The notes below the pieces were generated by a model that ran no database searches, was not told the origin of the DNA, and was given only the letters and a program-made list of their open reading frames with translations. A stretch of DNA of 39,075 nt from an uncultured Candidatus Altimarinota bacterium (lineage in GTDB: Bacteria > Patescibacteriota > Gracilibacteria > BD1-5 > UBA6164): contig CALHAQ010000010.1 in NCBI GenBank assembly GCA_937931775.1, positions 1-39,075 of the forward strand, given 5' to 3'. Numbering within the stretch: position 1 is the first letter of the stretch; every line of letters starts with the position of its first letter. The translations under genes were made by a program, and so were the position numbers. Of this stretch, positions 36,242 through 39,075 are shown in pieces.

Positions 36242-37462
36242 ATGCTACAACTCTCAAATTTTCCTATAAATACACTCAAATCAACTCCTAATGGGAGTGA
36301 TAATACTTCAACATGATTACTCCTTCAGTGATGATATATCCGTCAAGAAATGGCAGGAGTATATAGTTTCCTTCCTATTGGGCTCAGAGTACTGAGAAAT
36401 ATAGAAAACATTGTGCGTGAAGAAATGGATAATGCCTGATATCATGAAGTGCTTATGAGCGTGATAACAGATAAATCATCCTGGGATATTACAGGGAGAT
36501 GGAATATGGATGTTATGTTTCATGTACCAGCTCACGATGATAAGCAGTACTCTATCAATCCTACCAATGAAGAAACAGTTGTTCCTATGATGAAAGAGTT
36601 TCTCCAGTCATATAAAGACTATCCTACATGCGTATATCATATTCAGAAAAAATTTCGTAATGAGAAGAGAGCAAAATCAGGATTATTGCGAGGAAGAGAA
36701 TTTCTCATGAAAGATGCTTATAGTTTTCATATAGACGATGAGGAGTTTTCAGATTTTTATGAAAGTGTAAAGCAGGTATATGTAAAAATATTCGAAAGAT
36801 TATGAGTAGGATCAGATACTTATGAAACAGTAGCTGATGGTGGGGACTTCACTGATAAGTATTCTCATGAGTTTCAAACAGTCCTCCCTATTGGAGAAGA
36901 TGATATATACATCTGCAGCTGATGCAGGCTTGGACATAATAAAGAGGTAGTACAGGGAGATTTTGTCTGTACTCGCTGTGACTCAAAAGAGTTTGATCTC
37001 AAGCAAGCTTCTGAAGTAGGAAATATATTTCCACTAGAAACAAAATTCTCAAAACCATTTGAAGTAGAATACACAGATAAAGACAACAAAATGGTGGATC
37101 GAGTCCTTATGGGTTGTTATGGTATAGGAATATCTCGTCTCATGTGAGTCATCGCAGAATACTCTGCCACTGAGAAATGAATTCTCTGGCCAGAGAGTAT
37201 TGCTCCAGCAAGTCACTATATCATCGTCATAGGAGAAGATAATATAGAAAATGCTTTCGAACTTGCAGGAAAGTTAGAGTCTGAATGAAAGACAGTAATC
37301 CTCGATGATAGGATGGGACGTAAAGATTGATTTGGACAAAAAGCAGCTGATTGTGAGCTCTGGGGGATACCAAATCGTATCGTCATATCTCCAAAGACGC
37401 TCGAGCAAGGAGGATACGAACTCCTTCAGAGAGGACAAGAACCAACTATAGAAAAACTATAA
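36242..37462 (+). CDS. proS: Prolyl-tRNA synthetase, short form without editing insertion
   Basis: 406 residues; bacterial-type ProRS with the INS editing domain is about 570. Class II motifs: GVYSFLPIGLRVLRNIENIV (motif 1), QYSINPTNEETVVPMM, FRNEKRAKSGLLRGREFLMK (motif 2), DAYSFH, and motif 3 MGCYGIGISRLMGVIAEYS. A Cys-pair segment (CSGCRLGHNKEVVQGDFVC then TRC) precedes KQASEVGNIFPL. The anticodon-binding domain follows (YIIVIGEDNIENAFELAGKL). Motif 2 and motif 3 are too close for a full INS domain. Transcription is likely controlled by Pro attenuation. The trans-editing factor at 27542 would correct mischarging. Confidence 0.93.
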
Positions 37463-37487
37463 ATTGACAATTAGCAATTTATAAACA

Positions 37488-37521
37488 AAATAAAGGCATA
37501 AATTTATTCCTTTATTTTTTT
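37488..37521 (+). terminator. Intrinsic terminator after proS
   Basis: AAATAAAGG (37488-37496) pairs with CCTTTATTT (37509-37517), with a T-run, ending only 4 nt before the purC ATG. Confidence 0.7.
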
Positions 37522-37524
37522 GTG

Positions 37525-39036
37525 ATGACTTTAGGTACATTCAATATTGATGAAATTAAGGAGGCTAGTAGGACGCTTCTTTGAAAATGAAAAACGAAAC
37601 TCATTCATGCTCTTGATTGATTTCCTGATTATGTAGTAATGGAAAATAAAGACGATATTACAGCAGGAGATGGGAAAAAACATGATAAACTTACATGAAA
37701 AGCAGCAGCTTCAACGTCTATTACATCAAGTACATTTCAATATTTAGAAAATCAGTGAATAGCCACTCACTTTATAGAACAACTCAGTGATACTGAAATC
37801 CTTGCTCAGAAATGTGATATGATACCACTTGAATGTATATTTCGTCATGTATCAACAGGCTCACACTATAAAAGAGAAAAATTTCAAAAATGAGATGAAG
37901 CTCTAGCGGATGGAACAATGTTAGAAGAACCTCTTATGGAATTTTTCTATAAAAATGATGTAGTATTAGAGTCAGGAGAAATTATTTCTGACCCGATGAT
38001 GCAGTGTGACTCAAATGGGATTCCTCAAATTGAAGATGGTAAATTTATCCTTCTTCACCCAAATACTTGAGAGATCTTACATTATATAGATGTAGAAAAT
38101 CCAAGTACTTGAGAATTTTTGTCTAATGATGAGTTACAACAAGAACAAAAGCAAATTCTTACTCATGCAAGAGAAATTAAAAAGCAGACTACAAATGTAT
38201 GAAACAAACTCAAAGAATTGTATAAAAAAGCAGATCTTGAATTATTCGATGGAAAAATAGAGTTTGGTATAAATAGTAAATGAGAACTTGTAGTTGCAGA
38301 TGTAATTGATGGAGATAGTTGCAGACTGAGAAAACCACTGATAGTAGAATCAGAGAAATGAACGTACCATACATGAAAATCAATAAATAGAGACATAGTG
38401 TTAGATTATTTAGCAGAAAAATATACATGACCTGTAATTAATTTTTTTAATTATGTTGGACTTATACTTAGTAAGGATGAGTCAGATACAGATGAATTGA
38501 TATCATATATTGAATGAGAGTTTAAAAGAAATCCTAGAGCTTACTATGAGGTATCTCCAAAATTCTTTGAGAAAACCCCTCTTTGAGATTTTTCAGATTT
38601 TCAGGAATTTACCAAAGCTGAGATAAATACTTTTAGTAAAATGAAAAGTATTACACGATGACTCTTGCAAGATATTGCAAGAAAAACATCCCAAGAATTT
38701 GAAGATAAGTATTATAAAGGAGAACAACTATTTGAAAGAAATGATAATGATAGAATTGTTTTTAAGAGAGCTAGAGATTTACTTCATACTTTAAACTCTG
38801 CTATTGAAACAAAAGTACAGATATTACAGAGTAGTAATCTGAAAGACGTAAAAAGAGTAGTAGAATGAGAATGACTTGATAAACAGTGATATAGAGATTG
38901 AGAAAATCCAGAAGAAACAGTGGATAAATATAATAAGTTAGCAAATATACTAAAAGAACTACTGAGTAATGCATGAATCATAAGTCAGGTAGATCAAGGA
39001 GCGAAAAGGACGCGAGATATACTAAATGACAAATAA
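37525..39036 (+). CDS. purC: SAICAR synthetase (PurC) with a large insertion
   Basis: 503 residues, about twice the usual 235-300. N-terminal core: LLGKGKTKLIHALDGFPDYV, NKDDITAGDGKKHDKLTGKA, IATHFIEQL, MIPLECIFRHVSTGSHYKRE; then KIEFGINSKGELVVADVIDG and DSCRL (about 261). The usual closing segment, LDKDxxR...G...Y..VA..L, appears only near residue 446 as LDKQGYRDGENPEETVDKYN with LANIL. About 180 residues therefore sit between DSCRL and the C-terminal helices, helical and of no known family (SPKFFEKTPLGDFSDFQEFT). It converts CAIR and aspartate to SAICAR in purine synthesis. No other pur gene is adjacent. Confidence 0.88.
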
Positions 39037-39038
39037 AA

Positions 39039-39067
39039 AAAACTCTCCCAGCCTGGGAGAGTTTTTT
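39039..39067 (+). terminator. Intrinsic terminator after purC
   Basis: AAAACTCTCCC pairs with GGGAGAGTTTT with a short AGCCT loop, followed by T. The window ends ATG (39073-39075), which could start another gene. Confidence 0.85.
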
Positions 39068-39075
39068 AACTCATG

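Noticed and set aside
1..39075. Many short broken genes, as if this were a decaying region full of pseudogenes
   Set aside because: All breaks are TGA and fall at glycine positions; with UGA=Gly the genes are full length.
1..39075. tRNA, rRNA, CRISPR arrays, insertion sequences
   Set aside because: Looked for cloverleaf ends, conserved rRNA stretches, regularly spaced repeats and transposase motifs; none was seen by eye.

Overview
The window comes from a bacterium that reads UGA as glycine (genetic code 25), the hallmark of the CPR/Patescibacteria lineages Absconditabacteria (SR1) and Gracilibacteria (BD1-5). In-frame TGA falls at invariant glycines throughout: S19 SLKKGP, L2 HGGGEG, the ABC signature LSGGE, HisRS PQKG, PRPP synthetase DTGG, and the second codon of S3 and of the YebC protein. 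Under the standard code nearly every non-ribosomal gene breaks into fragments. With UGA=Gly there are about 50 intact, closely packed genes on AT-rich DNA. CGA and CGG still fall at conserved arginines, so the further Arg-codon reassignment reported in some Absconditabacteria is not seen. SR1 and Gracilibacteria cannot be told apart from this window alone.

Layout. 1-5.9 kb: an unknown protein running off the left edge, a TrmB-like regulator with an O6-alkylguanine transferase-like protein, an unknown protein, a DUF1761-like membrane protein, a small monooxygenase-like protein, a THUMP/RlmL-type RNA methyltransferase and PRPP synthetase. 6-8.6 kb (minus strand): ApbE flavin transferase beside an FMN-binding lipoprotein, then pheS. 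8.7-19.1 kb (plus strand): a ribosomal protein block rplC-D-W-B-rpsS-rplV-rpsC-rplP-rpmC-rpsQ-rplN-X-E-rpsN-rpsH-rplF-R-rpsE-rplO-secY. It has no rpsJ at its head and no rpmD (L30, typically missing in CPR), and it ends after secY. 19.1-22.5 kb: an ABC half-transporter and a ComM/YifB AAA+ protein. 22.5-28 kb: hisS and lysA, each behind a short leader ORF and terminator, then pyrB and a free-standing prolyl-tRNA editing factor. 28-35.2 kb: MurA with the catalytic Cys replaced by Asp, a large single-TM protein, YebC, L25, a Cys/Gly-tailed thioredoxin-like protein and a FecR-like surface protein. 35.3-39 kb: a repeat lipoprotein, a third leader ORF, a short ProRS and an unusually long PurC.

The most notable observation is a set of four apparent ribosome-mediated transcription attenuators. 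Two in tandem precede hisS (leader peptides containing His-His), one precedes lysA (Lys codons) and one precedes proS (Pro codons). Each has a short ORF carrying the cognate codons, a strong intrinsic terminator just downstream, and a segment near the leader stop that can pair with the terminator's 5' arm. Three of the four leaders begin ATG-AAT-ACA, with a -10 box ending 6 nt before the ATG, which suggests leaderless leader-peptide mRNAs. I know of no description of amino-acid attenuation in code-25 CPR bacteria.

Other functional links: ApbE with its likely flavinylation substrate; ProRS without room for an editing insertion while a trans-editing deacylase lies 8 kb away; UGA-Gly nearly absent from ribosomal genes but frequent elsewhere; and no Shine-Dalgarno motif at the starts examined. 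No tRNA, rRNA, CRISPR array or insertion sequence was seen. No gene-free stretch exceeds about 300 bases except 22512-22824, which holds the hisS attenuators.
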